This document shows positions 1 to 8,372 of a stretch of 64,000 bases of DNA, in pieces. The notes beneath the pieces are model-generated. The model did no database searches. It worked only from the letters and a program-made list of their open reading frames with translations, and was not told the origin of the DNA. The position numbers and the translations under genes are program-made. The first letter of the stretch is position 1. Every line of letters starts with the position of its first letter. Where the stretch lies: contig NZ_CP029255.1 in NCBI RefSeq assembly GCF_003122385.1, positions 5,766,001 through 5,830,000 of the forward strand, given 5' to 3'. Source of the stretch: Flavobacterium crocinum. GTDB lineage: Bacteria > Bacteroidota > Bacteroidia > Flavobacteriales > Flavobacteriaceae.

Positions 1-12
1 AAAGACACAATC

Positions 13-43
13 TTGTCATTTCGACTGAACGGAGAAATGACAA
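13..43. repeat. Short inverted repeat (hairpin) at window edge
   Basis: A 10-nt arm at 13-22 (ttgtcatttc) is matched by its exact reverse complement at 34-43, with an 11-nt loop. The next 70 bases hold similar degenerate text (gacttcgactt..., then repeated tctaaaatct). It lies just downstream of the minus-strand esterase gene that ends at 117. It resembles the palindromic elements at 7.7-7.9 kb in its gtcatt/aatgac ends. It could fold as a terminator or be an interspersed element; there is no clear T-run. Confidence 0.5.
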
Positions 44-116
44 ACTTAACTTTGCATGACTTCGACTTCGCTCCGTCTGTCAAAAAATCTAAAATCTACA
101 TTCTAAAATCTAAATT

Positions 117-1499
117 TTAAAATTCCGTCGTAAAACAAGAAGCGGGCAAATTCGCTTTATTAAACAAATCCGATTGCGTTGTGTTTCCCCATGCAAATCT
201 CACTTTTGCCGGAGAAGCCACTTTTTTACTTGTCAAAATCACTTCGTTATTTTTAATTGAAGCTTTAGCAGGATAGAAAATTCCATCTGCTCCCGCAACT
301 TCAAACTGATTCGATTTTTTGTCTTTAAAATACAATCCGTCTCCGTAGTCAAAAGAAACGGTTACTTTGTTTTTATCTGTTTTAATGGATTTGAAGAGCG
401 GTCCATTAACTAAATTAGAATTTATTTTATAGGTTTCAGCCAAAGCTAAATTCGCCAAACGAATTCCAACCGATTTCTTATTCTTTGGATGAATATCAAT
501 CGTATCCGAAATATCACTGATAACGACCATTCCCGTTTTCGAAACTTCTTTCAATAACTTTCTCTGCGAATCTCTAACCGTGACATTGGAAAAATTATTA
601 CTTCCTGTTTTAAAAGGTGCAATCTGAACATAATAAAACGGAAAATCGTCTTTCCATTCTTTTCTCCACGAAGTAATTAGTGCTCCTAAAGTTTTATCAT
701 AAACCAAAGAACCTACATTTGATTCTCCCTGATACCAAAGCGTTCCCGCGATTTTAAATCCGATAAGTGGATAAATCATCGCATTGTAAGCACGCCCGGG
801 TTGTCTTGGTCCGTATTCTTGTTCGTTGAGTTTTTTAGCGTTTTCTAATAAAACAGGATCGTTATTAACAACTTCTGATGACATCCAGATTTCTGCAGGA
901 GTTCCGCCCCAGTTGGAAGAAATTAATCCGATGGGAACATTCTTTAAATCCTCGCGAAGACGTTTCGCAAAAAAGTAACCAACTGCACTAAAATATTTCA
1001 TGGTTTCAGGAGTCGATTCCACCCAATTTCCCAGTAAATTATGCTGCGGATTTTCGGCTGTTAATTTCGGAACAGTAAAAAATCGGATATTTGGATTTGT
1101 GGCATTTTTAGCTTCTTCTTCTCCATTATCGATTCCCCAACTTGCTGACATTTCCATATTCGATTGTCCGGAACAAAGCCAAACTTCTCCAATCAAAATG
1201 TTTTTTAAAACCACTTCATTGTAGCCTTTTATAGAAATCGTAAAAGGTCCTCCCGCTTCAGGCGTTTTAATCGTTAATTCCCATTTTGCCTGATTATTGG
1301 CAACCGTTTTATATTCCTGATTATTCCAGCTCGAAACCAGTTTGATTTCTTCTTTTGGATTTGCCCAACCCCAAATTTTCACTTCAGAGTTGCGCTGTAA
1401 AACCATATTATCACTAAAAATATTCGGAAGCGAAACATTTGCCATCATACTACTGGAAATCAATAAAAAGAAAACAAACTTATAGATATTATTTTTCAT
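117..1499 (-). CDS. Sialate O-acetylesterase family protein, secreted
   Basis: This SGNH-type esterase probably removes acetyl groups from sialic acid or other acetylated sugars outside the cytoplasm. A signal peptide covers about residues 1-20. The family's N-terminal beta domain follows (LPNIFSDNMVLQR at 25-37). The nucleophile block GQSNM is at 111-115 with Ser113, the WYQGES block is at 255-260, and DIHPKNK at 335-341 carries the likely catalytic His337. The length of 460 residues fits the family. Its start overlaps the end of the upstream esterase gene by 11 bases, so the two are very likely co-translated. The natural acetylated substrate cannot be told from sequence, and no glycosidase is visible beside it because the window ends here. 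Confidence 0.9.
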   Translation of the reverse strand: MKNNIYKFVFFLLISSSMMANVSLPNIFSDNMVLQRNSEVKIWGWANPKEEIKLVSSWNNQEYKTVANNQAKWELTIKTPEAGGPFTISIKGYNEVVLKNILIGEVWLCSGQSNMEMSASWGIDNGEEEAKNATNPNIRFFTVPKLTAENPQHNLLGNWVESTPETMKYFSAVGYFFAKRLREDLKNVPIGLISSNWGGTPAEIWMSSEVVNNDPVLLENAKKLNEQEYGPRQPGRAYNAMIYPLIGFKIAGTLWYQGESNVGSLVYDKTLGALITSWRKEWKDDFPFYYVQIAPFKTGSNNFSNVTVRDSQRKLLKEVSKTGMVVISDISDTIDIHPKNKKSVGIRLANLALAETYKINSNLVNGPLFKSIKTDKNKVTVSFDYGDGLYFKDKKSNQFEVAGADGIFYPAKASIKNNEVILTSKKVASPAKVRFAWGNTTQSDLFNKANLPASCFTTEF

Positions 1500-2589
1500 T
1501 TAGCAGTTTCTTTAAAAATGGTGCATATTCATTTGCCAAAACCTTATGATCTGCCACATCCGGATGTCCAGAACATCCGTTTGGTGTCATCGGTTTAAAT
1601 TTGAAAATCTGAATTGGTTTATGTGCTATATCATTCGCGAAAGCATTTTTAACTTTATCCAGACAATCTTCAAAAACTAGCGCTCTGTCTCCGCCAACCA
1701 TCGGGCTGTTTGTAATCACAATCTGCACATTTGGATTGTGTTTATAAAGCATTTTTATAAAATCAATATAATTGGAAACATATTTTTCCGGATTAAAAGT
1801 AAGACGTTCTTTTTTACCATCTCCGCCAGAAAAATCATTTGTTCCCAATGCAATGCTGATAATATTCGGCTGAAAAGCAAAATCGTATTTAGGTTTCGAA
1901 TTGTCTTTTGTTAAATATAAATTTGGATAAACATCTGGCATTATGGCTTCATCTTTATGTTCATCATTCCAATTTCTATACATTCCGATTCCGGAAACAC
2001 AGCTCATCAAATAATCAACACCTATTGCTCTTGAAAGTGTTGGCCCATAAGCATAATAACTGTTATGATGATCCATATATTCGCCTTTATCACAAGGAAC
2101 GTCTGACGGATCACTCGCGGCACCACAAGTAATAGAATCGCCTATGAATTCAATTTTCTTTTTCTTTTTAAATGCAATCGGAATCAGTTTTGCAGTTGTT
2201 CCCGCAAATAAAACATTTCCGCTTTGGGCTTCTGTATTTTTATAGATTTCTAATTGATGTTCTTTTTTGTTGGAAGTCACTTTTACTGGAAAAGATTGTA
2301 CAGCTCCTTTTTCAACTTTAATCTTTCCAATATATTTTCCATCCAAAACCAGTTGAACATAATTATGATGTTCATAAGCATCAACGCTTTGAAGTGAAAT
2401 TGAACATTCATTTCCCGTAAAATTAAAAGCAACCGAAGAAGCTGTTCCGATTAAAATGACCTGATCATTCTGAAGTTTATCAACCCTGCCTTGGTATAAG
2501 AAAATTTTAGTAGCATTTTGAGTTTGAGCATTCGAAAAGGCTGAAATCAGCAAAAACAAAATTAAAACGGCTATTTTTTTTGGAAACAT
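1489..2589 (-). CDS. CE2-like SGNH acetylesterase, secreted
   Basis: This two-domain esterase resembles carbohydrate esterase family 2, which deacetylates plant or microbial polysaccharides. Residues 1-21 are a signal peptide. Residues about 30-140 form a beta-rich jelly-roll-like domain, and the SGNH hydrolase domain starts at about 145 with FIGDSITCG (Ser152). A block-III-like stretch, ALGTNDFSGG, follows later, and the C-terminal GHPDVADH holds the likely catalytic His. It is the first gene of a two-gene unit with the sialate O-acetylesterase downstream, so both probably act on the same acetylated glycan. The xylan or sialate specificity is not decided by the sequence. Confidence 0.85.
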   Translation of the reverse strand: MFPKKIAVLILFLLISAFSNAQTQNATKIFLYQGRVDKLQNDQVILIGTASSVAFNFTGNECSISLQSVDAYEHHNYVQLVLDGKYIGKIKVEKGAVQSFPVKVTSNKKEHQLEIYKNTEAQSGNVLFAGTTAKLIPIAFKKKKKIEFIGDSITCGAASDPSDVPCDKGEYMDHHNSYYAYGPTLSRAIGVDYLMSCVSGIGMYRNWNDEHKDEAIMPDVYPNLYLTKDNSKPKYDFAFQPNIISIALGTNDFSGGDGKKERLTFNPEKYVSNYIDFIKMLYKHNPNVQIVITNSPMVGGDRALVFEDCLDKVKNAFANDIAHKPIQIFKFKPMTPNGCSGHPDVADHKVLANEYAPFLKKLLNEK

Positions 2590-2804
2590 AATTTATTTGT
2601 TAAATCTAAATACGATTCACAAATATATTTGAAATGAATTACACCGAAAGATACTAAAATGTCAAAATGCAATAAAAAAACACCACATAAACACATCATT
2701 TGAGGGCTAAATGGTGCACATTCGTACTTTTTAGGGTGTTGTTGTTCTTTTTAAGATAAAATAACGGTTTATCTTTAGCGTTTCAATTTATATAAAACTA
2801 AAAA

Positions 2805-3314
2805 ATGAGATCGCACTTATTATTATTTCTTCTGCCTGTTATTTTACTTTCTTCTTTCTCACCAAAAAAGAAAAAACCTCACCAATTAATTCAAAACACT
2901 AAAATTCAGAGTGAAATAAATCGCGATTCTATTATTGCTTATGCCAAACAATATTTAGGAACTCCTTATCTATATGCGAGCAGTAATCCGAAAAAAGGAT
3001 TTGATTGCTCCGGATTTGTGAGTTATGTTTTCAGTAATTTTGGAGTAACTCTTCCAAGAAGTTCCGGCGGTTATAAAAATTTAGGCACAGCTTTAAAACC
3101 GGAAGAATTTAAAGTCGGCGATGTTTTAGTTTTTTATGGATATAAAAACAGAAATATTGTGGGTCATGTCGGCATCATCTGCGAAGCCAACGGGATGCAG
3201 TCCAAATTTATTCATGCTTCTTCAGGAAAAGCACAGCAAGTTACTATAACAGCACTTGATACAGAACATTATACCAAACGTTTTTATAAATGTGTTGATG
3301 TTTTGTCTAAATAG
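2805..3314 (+). CDS. NlpC/P60 family cell-wall peptidase
   Basis: This is a small exported peptidoglycan peptidase of the NlpC/P60 family, which cleaves D-gamma-glutamyl to diamino acid bonds in stem peptides. A signal peptide (about residues 1-19, ending LLSSFSP) precedes a Lys-rich linker. The catalytic triad is visible as Cys68 in FDCSGFVSYVF, His121 in GHVGI and His137 in FIHASSG. With only 169 residues it has no extra SH3 or LysM wall-binding domain. It converges with an L,D-transpeptidase gene, so the two flank a perfect hairpin; both act on peptidoglycan but are transcribed apart. The family call is secure; the exact bond cut is inferred. Confidence 0.9.
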   Translation: MRSHLLLFLLPVILLSSFSPKKKKPHQLIQNTKIQSEINRDSIIAYAKQYLGTPYLYASSNPKKGFDCSGFVSYVFSNFGVTLPRSSGGYKNLGTALKPEEFKVGDVLVFYGYKNRNIVGHVGIICEANGMQSKFIHASSGKAQQVTITALDTEHYTKRFYKCVDVLSK

Positions 3315-3326
3315 TTTTTTTTGTTA

Positions 3327-3414
3327 GCCACAAATTACACGAATTTCCACGAATTATTTTTTATAGACAATACTTGTAAAAATTTAATTCGTGGAAATTC
3401 GTGTAATTTGTGGC
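3327..3414. repeat. Perfect 30-nt inverted repeat between convergent genes
   Basis: The arms 3327-3356 and 3385-3414 are exact reverse complements over 30 nt, separated by a 28-nt AT-rich spacer. The arm text (gccacaaattacacgaattt...) is not coding. The element fills the gap between the convergent NlpC/P60 and L,D-transpeptidase genes and could end transcription from both sides. The length and perfection suggest a mobile or REP-like intergenic element rather than an ordinary terminator; this is inference. Confidence 0.85.
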
Positions 3415-3426
3415 AACCTTAAACTT

Positions 3427-5004
3427 TTATTCTTCAGTCAATAATTTCAAAAGACTTTCATCTCTTTGGTAAATATCTTTATAGAAATTTAGATTGCCTT
3501 CACGATCTACCCAAGCCGTAAAATAGCCAATATAAACAGGAACTTTTTTTTTCAACGTATACCAGCTTTCTTTTCCGGCATGCATGGCTTTGTCAATTCT
3601 GGCAGAATTCCAAGCCGGATCTGGTTTTAATAATTCGATTGCCAATTCTCTTGGTTTTGCTACACGTACGCAACCATGGCTGAATGCCCTGCTTTCTCTT
3701 TCGAATAAACTTTTTGAAGGCGTATCATGCAGATAAATATTACTTGAATTTGGAAATAAAAACTTAACCAATCCCAATGAATTATTTTTCCCAGGAAGCT
3801 GACGAACTGAACCGTTATTCCATTCTAAGTTTTTCTTTTGCAAATAATTTTTATCTCTGGCCATTCCCGGCTTTATTTCCGATTTTATAATGCTCGGCGG
3901 AACATTCCAATACGGACTAAAAACGATATTACTCATCATCCCACTGAAAACAACTGTTTTTGTCATGGCTTTTCCCACCACAACTGCAGATGTAAAAGCA
4001 ATTTTTCCGTCTTCAATGATATAGAGTTTAAACTCAGGAATATTTACTTCAATGTATTTCTGCCCTTTTTCCAATTCAGGATCAATCCAGCGGCAGCGTT
4101 CCATATTGGCAATAATCGTTTTGATTCTTTCCGAAACCGGAATATTTAAGTCTGTAATATGTTCTTTTAAAATACTATTTTTCGGTGCATAGCCATGACG
4201 CAATTCATAGTTTTTCATGGCTTTCATTAAAACTGTATCGCAAACCGCACTTTTAGTATCTTCCTCAAGATCTTTAGTTACAAAAAGCCTTTCCCTGATT
4301 TGAGCAATCACATTGGATGAATCACCTACTTTCAGACTTTTATAATCTTCTCCGGTTTCAATTGTTTTCCAACCTCCTTTTTTCTCTATTTCACGATATT
4401 CTTTCAGCGCATCACGAAGTTTGTAATACTGGCTGAACATCTTTTTTTTCTTATCGTCCTGAATGGTTGATTTTTTAAAGATAGAATCGGAAAGCACTTG
4501 GTAATTTAGTTTTTTACGAGGCAAAAGCCATTCTAAAGAAACGACTGTTTTTTCGTCAAAACCACCCACTTTTTCGCCGTAATAGTAATACAAATTAGAA
4601 AGCAGTAAATCGGTATCTTCTTTTGAAAGTTTGGTGCTGGCATTATTCTCAAAAACGGAACTCAGCTGTTCATTATAAGGAAAATTAGCTTTTAAACCTT
4701 CCTGATCCAGATTTTTGTATTGATTGAATAAGGTGTTACCAAATTCAACAACACCTTTATTATCCTGCCACAATTGAGTGGATTTATTTTTTTGATACAA
4801 GGAAGTCACATCTGTTTTAAATTTTGCCAGTTTTGGATAACTTTCATAAAACTTTGCAATACGGAGAGCATCAATTGTAAGCTTTAATTCCGGGATCTTT
4901 TCAACTTTATTTATTGCATTTTCTTCTTTCTTATCTGCTTTCGAATTACACGAAAAAACAATTAGAAAAACAACTGCTATTAAAGGCGTATACCAAATTT
5001 TCAT
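3427..5004 (-). CDS. L,D-transpeptidase (YcbB/LdtD-like) lipoprotein
   Basis: It likely makes 3-3 cross-links in peptidoglycan or attaches proteins to it. The N-terminus is a lipoprotein signal with the lipid-accepting Cys19 (LIVFSCNSK). A long alpha-helical region follows, then a peptidoglycan-binding-like segment (about 225-280), then the YkuD catalytic domain with SHGCVRV at 442-448 and nucleophile Cys445. The conserved upstream His is in IYLHDTPSK. The large N-terminal extension and 525-residue length match the YcbB-type subfamily. It is a single gene, bounded by the 30-nt inverted repeat downstream and by a terminator of the next gene upstream. Anchoring in the inner or outer membrane cannot be decided. 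Confidence 0.9.
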   Translation of the reverse strand: MKIWYTPLIAVVFLIVFSCNSKADKKEENAINKVEKIPELKLTIDALRIAKFYESYPKLAKFKTDVTSLYQKNKSTQLWQDNKGVVEFGNTLFNQYKNLDQEGLKANFPYNEQLSSVFENNASTKLSKEDTDLLLSNLYYYYGEKVGGFDEKTVVSLEWLLPRKKLNYQVLSDSIFKKSTIQDDKKKKMFSQYYKLRDALKEYREIEKKGGWKTIETGEDYKSLKVGDSSNVIAQIRERLFVTKDLEEDTKSAVCDTVLMKAMKNYELRHGYAPKNSILKEHITDLNIPVSERIKTIIANMERCRWIDPELEKGQKYIEVNIPEFKLYIIEDGKIAFTSAVVVGKAMTKTVVFSGMMSNIVFSPYWNVPPSIIKSEIKPGMARDKNYLQKKNLEWNNGSVRQLPGKNNSLGLVKFLFPNSSNIYLHDTPSKSLFERESRAFSHGCVRVAKPRELAIELLKPDPAWNSARIDKAMHAGKESWYTLKKKVPVYIGYFTAWVDREGNLNFYKDIYQRDESLLKLLTEE

Positions 5005-5066
5005 AAGTAGGAATTTTTATTAAAAGTAAAAAAAATTCTATTAAATCAAAATCTCATTTTTAGAAA

Positions 5067-5103
5067 CAAAAAAAGCTCCGGACAAATTACTTGCCCGGAG
5101 CTT
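5067..5103 (-). terminator. Rho-independent terminator of the DUF1573 gene
   Basis: A 9-bp stem (aagctccgg at 5073-5081 with ccggagctt at 5095-5103) is followed on the minus strand by a run of T (A-run at 5068-5074 on the plus strand). It lies 25 bases after the DUF1573 stop codon. Confidence 0.85.
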
Positions 5104-5128
5104 ATCCATATAACCAACCTAATAAAAA

Positions 5129-5545
5129 TTAAATAACAGTACCTTTTAAAGTAAGGATTTTTGGAGTCGTTTCAGCACTTGTCGTAACTGTAACAGTTTT
5201 GGAAAAAGTTCCTTTGTTTGCTGCATTATAGGTAGCAGTAATTTTTCCGGATTTACCAGCCTGAATTGGTTCTTTTGTGTAATCTGTTGCAGTACAACCG
5301 CAAGATCCCTGAACATTTGTAATTACTACAGCTGTTTTTCCAGTATTTTTAAATTCGTAAACAATCGCTTTTGGAGTTCCTTGTGGAATTTGTCCAACAT
5401 CAATTGTTTCTGCTTTCCAAACAATTGTAGAAGCTGTAGTTTCTGAAATTGCAGTTTCTGAAACTAAAGATTTTACCGGAGCAATTGCCGAAAAAGACAT
5501 TAGGCCTAAAGCCAAAGCTAACATCGAAATTTTGATCATTTTCAT
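5129..5545 (-). CDS. DUF1573 domain protein, exported
   Basis: This is a small exported Ig-like protein of the DUF1573 family, common in Bacteroidota and of unknown role. A signal peptide covers about residues 1-22. The DUF1573 domain covers about 45-138, with the marker Cys pair Cys82 and Cys84 (QGSCGCTATDY) and the KGTFSKTVTV strand. The domain resembles ASPM/SPD-2/hydin-type Ig folds, so a binding rather than a catalytic role is likely. It is monocistronic, with its own terminator. It stands divergent from the kinase gene at 5710 across 164 bases, so it might be a target of that system, which is only a guess. Confidence 0.85.
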   Translation of the reverse strand: MKMIKISMLALALGLMSFSAIAPVKSLVSETAISETTASTIVWKAETIDVGQIPQGTPKAIVYEFKNTGKTAVVITNVQGSCGCTATDYTKEPIQAGKSGKITATYNAANKGTFSKTVTVTTSAETTPKILTLKGTVI

Positions 5546-5709
5546 AACGGATATATTTAAAATGGTTTATAGTTCATTTTGATATTACAAAGTTAATTCA
5601 GACAAAACCGAATCGCTGTTAACCGCTTTCAAATGTTTGTTAATGACTTGTTAATCGCCTATTTTCAGGCTAAAATTCATTAATATTACACTCTCAAAAT
5701 CCCATATTC

Positions 5710-6975
5710 TTGAAAATTAATAAACTCAACAGCATCATTCTCTTAGGTTTGGTAGCCATCATTAGTATTTTGGTGGCACAATTGCTTTGGACAAAAGAGG
5801 CTTTTACGATTGAACAGAAAAAACTGAGTCAAAAGGCACATATTGCTTTACTGGAGGTGGCTAAAAAATTGTACGAAGGAACCAATCATGAATTACCTGC
5901 TCAGAATCCGGTTCAGAAAATTTCGAATGACTATTATATCGTAAATGTTGATAATGAATTTGAACCCGAAATTTTAGAGTTTTACCTGAAAACGGAATTC
6001 AAAAAAATGAACATCACGACCGATTTCGAATATGCCATGTACAATTGTCAAAGCGATGAAATGATTTATGGCGATTATATTTCGCTTTCGAAGAAAAAAG
6101 CAGAATGCAAAAAGACCGTTTATTTCCCGAAACACAAAAATCTTGTTTATTATTTTGCCGTTCGTTTCCCCAATGAAACTACTTATTTGTTTAGTTCCAT
6201 GCGATTCTGGTTTATTCTCTCTACGGCATTAATCTTAATCTTGCTTATTTATGTTTATTCTATTTTTAAACTTTTACAGCAAAAAAAATATTCCGAATTA
6301 CAGCGTGATTTTATCAATAATATGACGCATGAATTTAAAACGCCTTTGGCTTCCATTCTTATTGCTTCAAAGTATCTGATCGAACAAAAACCAATTAAAG
6401 AAGACAAAAAACTTTTTACCTATACTGATATTATCATCAATCAGGGAAATAAACTGAATAGTCATATCGAAAAGATTTTAAATATTGCCAAATCAGATTA
6501 TACACCTTTGGAACTTAAAAAAGAAAGTATTCTCATTGTTCCAATAATTGAAGAAGCTATCGAAAATATCAAGCTGAAATATCCTGAAGCTTCTCTTTCT
6601 ATTGAAACGGAATCAACACAATATTTAATCGAAACAGATGCTTTTCATTTTGGCAATCTGGTCTATAATTTACTGGACAATGCGGTGAAATATTGCAATG
6701 AAAAACCTGAAATCAAAATTAAAATCACAGAAGAAAACAATTGTTTAAAACTAGAGTTTAATGATAATGGAATTGGGATTAATCCTAAAAAAATATCTTT
6801 TATCTTTGATAAGTTTTACCGGGTTCAGAACGAAAAAAGCAATGAAGTAAACGGATTTGGTCTTGGTTTGTATTATGTAAAAGAGATCTGCAGTCTTCAG
6901 AGCTGGAAAATAAAAGCCGAAAATAATCCTGAGAAGGGTGTTACCATAACTTTATCTATTCCTTATAAAAAATGA
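5710..6975 (+). CDS. Sensor histidine kinase
   Basis: This membrane-bound kinase senses an unknown signal and phosphorylates the response regulator encoded next. It has TM1 at about 8-28, an extracytoplasmic sensor region at 30-160 with no recognised fold (it holds two Cys, at 113 and 133), TM2 at about 165-187, and HisKA with His207 in NNMTHEFKTPLAS. The ATPase domain follows, with NLVYNLLDNAVKY (N box), DNGIGI and GFGLGLYYV (G boxes). The start is TTG at 5710; no ATG sits before TM1, so the call rests on the membrane segment. The layout resembles RprX-type kinases of Bacteroidota. Confidence 0.92.
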   Translation: MKINKLNSIILLGLVAIISILVAQLLWTKEAFTIEQKKLSQKAHIALLEVAKKLYEGTNHELPAQNPVQKISNDYYIVNVDNEFEPEILEFYLKTEFKKMNITTDFEYAMYNCQSDEMIYGDYISLSKKKAECKKTVYFPKHKNLVYYFAVRFPNETTYLFSSMRFWFILSTALILILLIYVYSIFKLLQQKKYSELQRDFINNMTHEFKTPLASILIASKYLIEQKPIKEDKKLFTYTDIIINQGNKLNSHIEKILNIAKSDYTPLELKKESILIVPIIEEAIENIKLKYPEASLSIETESTQYLIETDAFHFGNLVYNLLDNAVKYCNEKPEIKIKITEENNCLKLEFNDNGIGINPKKISFIFDKFYRVQNEKSNEVNGFGLGLYYVKEICSLQSWKIKAENNPEKGVTITLSIPYKK

Positions 6976-7658
6976 GAAACTTCAAAATACTTTATGCCGA
7001 AGACGATGAAACTCTTGCGTTTTTAACCAAAGATAATTTGGAGCAAAACAATTATGATGTAACACATTGTTCTGACGGAAAATCAGCTTTGAAAATTTTT
7101 GAAGAGGAAGAATTTGATATTTGCATTTTTGATATTATGATGCCGAAAATGGACGGTTTTGATTTGGCTGAAGCGGTTCGAAAAATTGATGTTGACGTTC
7201 CTATTATTTTCCTTTCGGCAAAAACTCTGAAAGAAGACCGAATTAAAGGTTTACGTCTTGGAGCCGATGATTATTTGGTAAAACCTTTTAGTATTGAAGA
7301 ATTATTATTGAAAATTGAAATTTTCTTAAAGCGCTCTCAGAAAAATATTCCAGCTGTAAAAACCATCTATGAAGTTGGAAAATATCAGTTTGACACCAAA
7401 AATTTTATTCTTTTTAATGAGGAAGAAAAAGTCGGACTTACACAACGTGAAGCCGAATTATTGAAGTTATTTTTAGATCATAAAAATTCTGTTTTAAAAC
7501 GCGAACAAATCTTAACCTCTTTATGGGGAACAGATGATTATTTTATGGGAAGAAGTCTGGACGTTTTTATTTCGCGTCTACGTAAAATCCTGGCAAATGA
7601 AGATGGAATTTCGATAGAAAACCTGCACGGAATTGGGTTTAGGTTTTCTATTGGGTAA
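6972..7658 (+). CDS. OmpR-family response regulator
   Basis: This is the DNA-binding partner of the kinase just upstream; the ATGA overlap (6972-6975) implies translational coupling. The receiver domain has acidic residues Asp11 and Asp12, phospho-acceptor Asp54 in CIFDIMMPKMDG, the switch Ser/Thr in FLSAK and the conserved Lys in LVKPF. The C-terminal winged helix (about 130-228) includes TQREAELLKLF and SLDVFISRLRKIL. Length and order are standard for the OmpR/PhoB class and resemble RprY. Targets are unknown. No terminator is seen behind it, only palindromic repeats. Confidence 0.94.
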   Translation: MRNFKILYAEDDETLAFLTKDNLEQNNYDVTHCSDGKSALKIFEEEEFDICIFDIMMPKMDGFDLAEAVRKIDVDVPIIFLSAKTLKEDRIKGLRLGADDYLVKPFSIEELLLKIEIFLKRSQKNIPAVKTIYEVGKYQFDTKNFILFNEEEKVGLTQREAELLKLFLDHKNSVLKREQILTSLWGTDDYFMGRSLDVFISRLRKILANEDGISIENLHGIGFRFSIG

Positions 7659-7698
7659 AACATTACAATTAATTCCAGACAAAGTAAGCACAAAGATC

Positions 7699-7797
7699 TG
7701 TCATTCCGACGAACGAGGAATCTCCGCGACAATATTCCAAAGGTATTCCAATCTTTAGCGAGCTACTTATGAAGATTCCTCGTTCCTCGGAATGACA
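7699..7797. repeat. Palindromic interspersed element, copy A
   Basis: About 99 bases begin tgtcattccgacgaacgagg and end with the near-complement cctcgttcctcggaatgaca, so the ends can pair as a long imperfect stem. The middle (tctccgcgacaatattcc...) matches copy B at 7846-7945 over most of its length. The stretch 7659-7989 (331 bases) between the convergent response-regulator and GIY-YIG genes holds only these two copies and AT-rich filler. There is no ORF inside, so it is a non-autonomous repeat (REP or MITE-like) by inference. Confidence 0.8.
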
Positions 7798-7845
7798 TAC
7801 TAGACTTGAGAGACTGTAAATAAACATACAGTAACCACAAAGATT

Positions 7846-7945
7846 TGTCATTCCGACGAAGGAGGAATCTCCGCGACAATATTCCGCAAAGGTATTCCAA
7901 TCTTTGGCGAGTTACTTGCGGAGATTCCTCGTTCCTCGAAATGAC
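7846..7945. repeat. Palindromic interspersed element, copy B
   Basis: This is a second copy of the element at 7699-7797 in the same orientation. It starts tgtcattccgacgaaggagg and ends cctcgttcctcgaaatgaca. Differences include gcggagattcc in place of gaagattcc in the right arm, a change that improves pairing with the left arm (ggaatctccgc). Confidence 0.8.
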
Positions 7946-7989
7946 ATACTAGATTTTTAACGGTTTGTCTTCAATTAATAATCCAAAAA

Positions 7990-8277
7990 TTAATCAGGAT
8001 TCATGGTTTTAATTAAAGCTATTTTCTTTTCTCTTCTCCAACCTTTAATTTCCTTTTCTTTTGCAATTGCTTCCTGAATCCAGGTAAATTTTTCATAATA
8101 TAATAGAAACTCTACATTATATTTTGAAGCAAAAGTTTTATTTCCACCCAAAATATTCTCTTTATGTTTCAATAATCTATTTTTTAAATTATTAGTAACT
8201 CCAACATAAAAAACAGATTTTGCTTTATTTGTCAAAATATAAATGAAATAAGTATGAAAACCTTCTTGTAAATACAT
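7990..8277 (-). CDS. GIY-YIG domain protein (UPF0213-like)
   Basis: This 95-residue single-domain GIY-YIG protein has the motif as YFIYILTNK followed by FYVGVTNNLKNRLLKHK, with the conserved Arg and His of the nuclease fold. Stand-alone members are widespread in Flavobacteria and of unknown role. ATG at 8277 is preferred over an upstream TTG at 8295. It sits alone between the palindromic elements and a divergent hydrolase gene. Such small GIY-YIG genes are often found beside repeats, but no homing function can be inferred because no intron or intein is present. Confidence 0.85.
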   Translation of the reverse strand: MYLQEGFHTYFIYILTNKAKSVFYVGVTNNLKNRLLKHKENILGGNKTFASKYNVEFLLYYEKFTWIQEAIAKEKEIKGWRREKKIALIKTMNPD

Positions 8278-8372
8278 AAATTTAAATAATAACAATTCTG
8301 CTAAAAATAAAGAAAAATCTGTAAATACATTTTCGAAAAACTTTGTATTTTTAATATCTAATTTTCTTGGAT

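Noticed and set aside
7538-7851. Minus-strand frames running through the palindromic elements
   Set aside because: They read through the repeat text and overlap the response-regulator gene; no protein family character is present.
7990-8277. GIY-YIG gene as a homing endonuclease or mobile element
   Set aside because: It is the small stand-alone type, and no intron, intein or interrupted gene is present.
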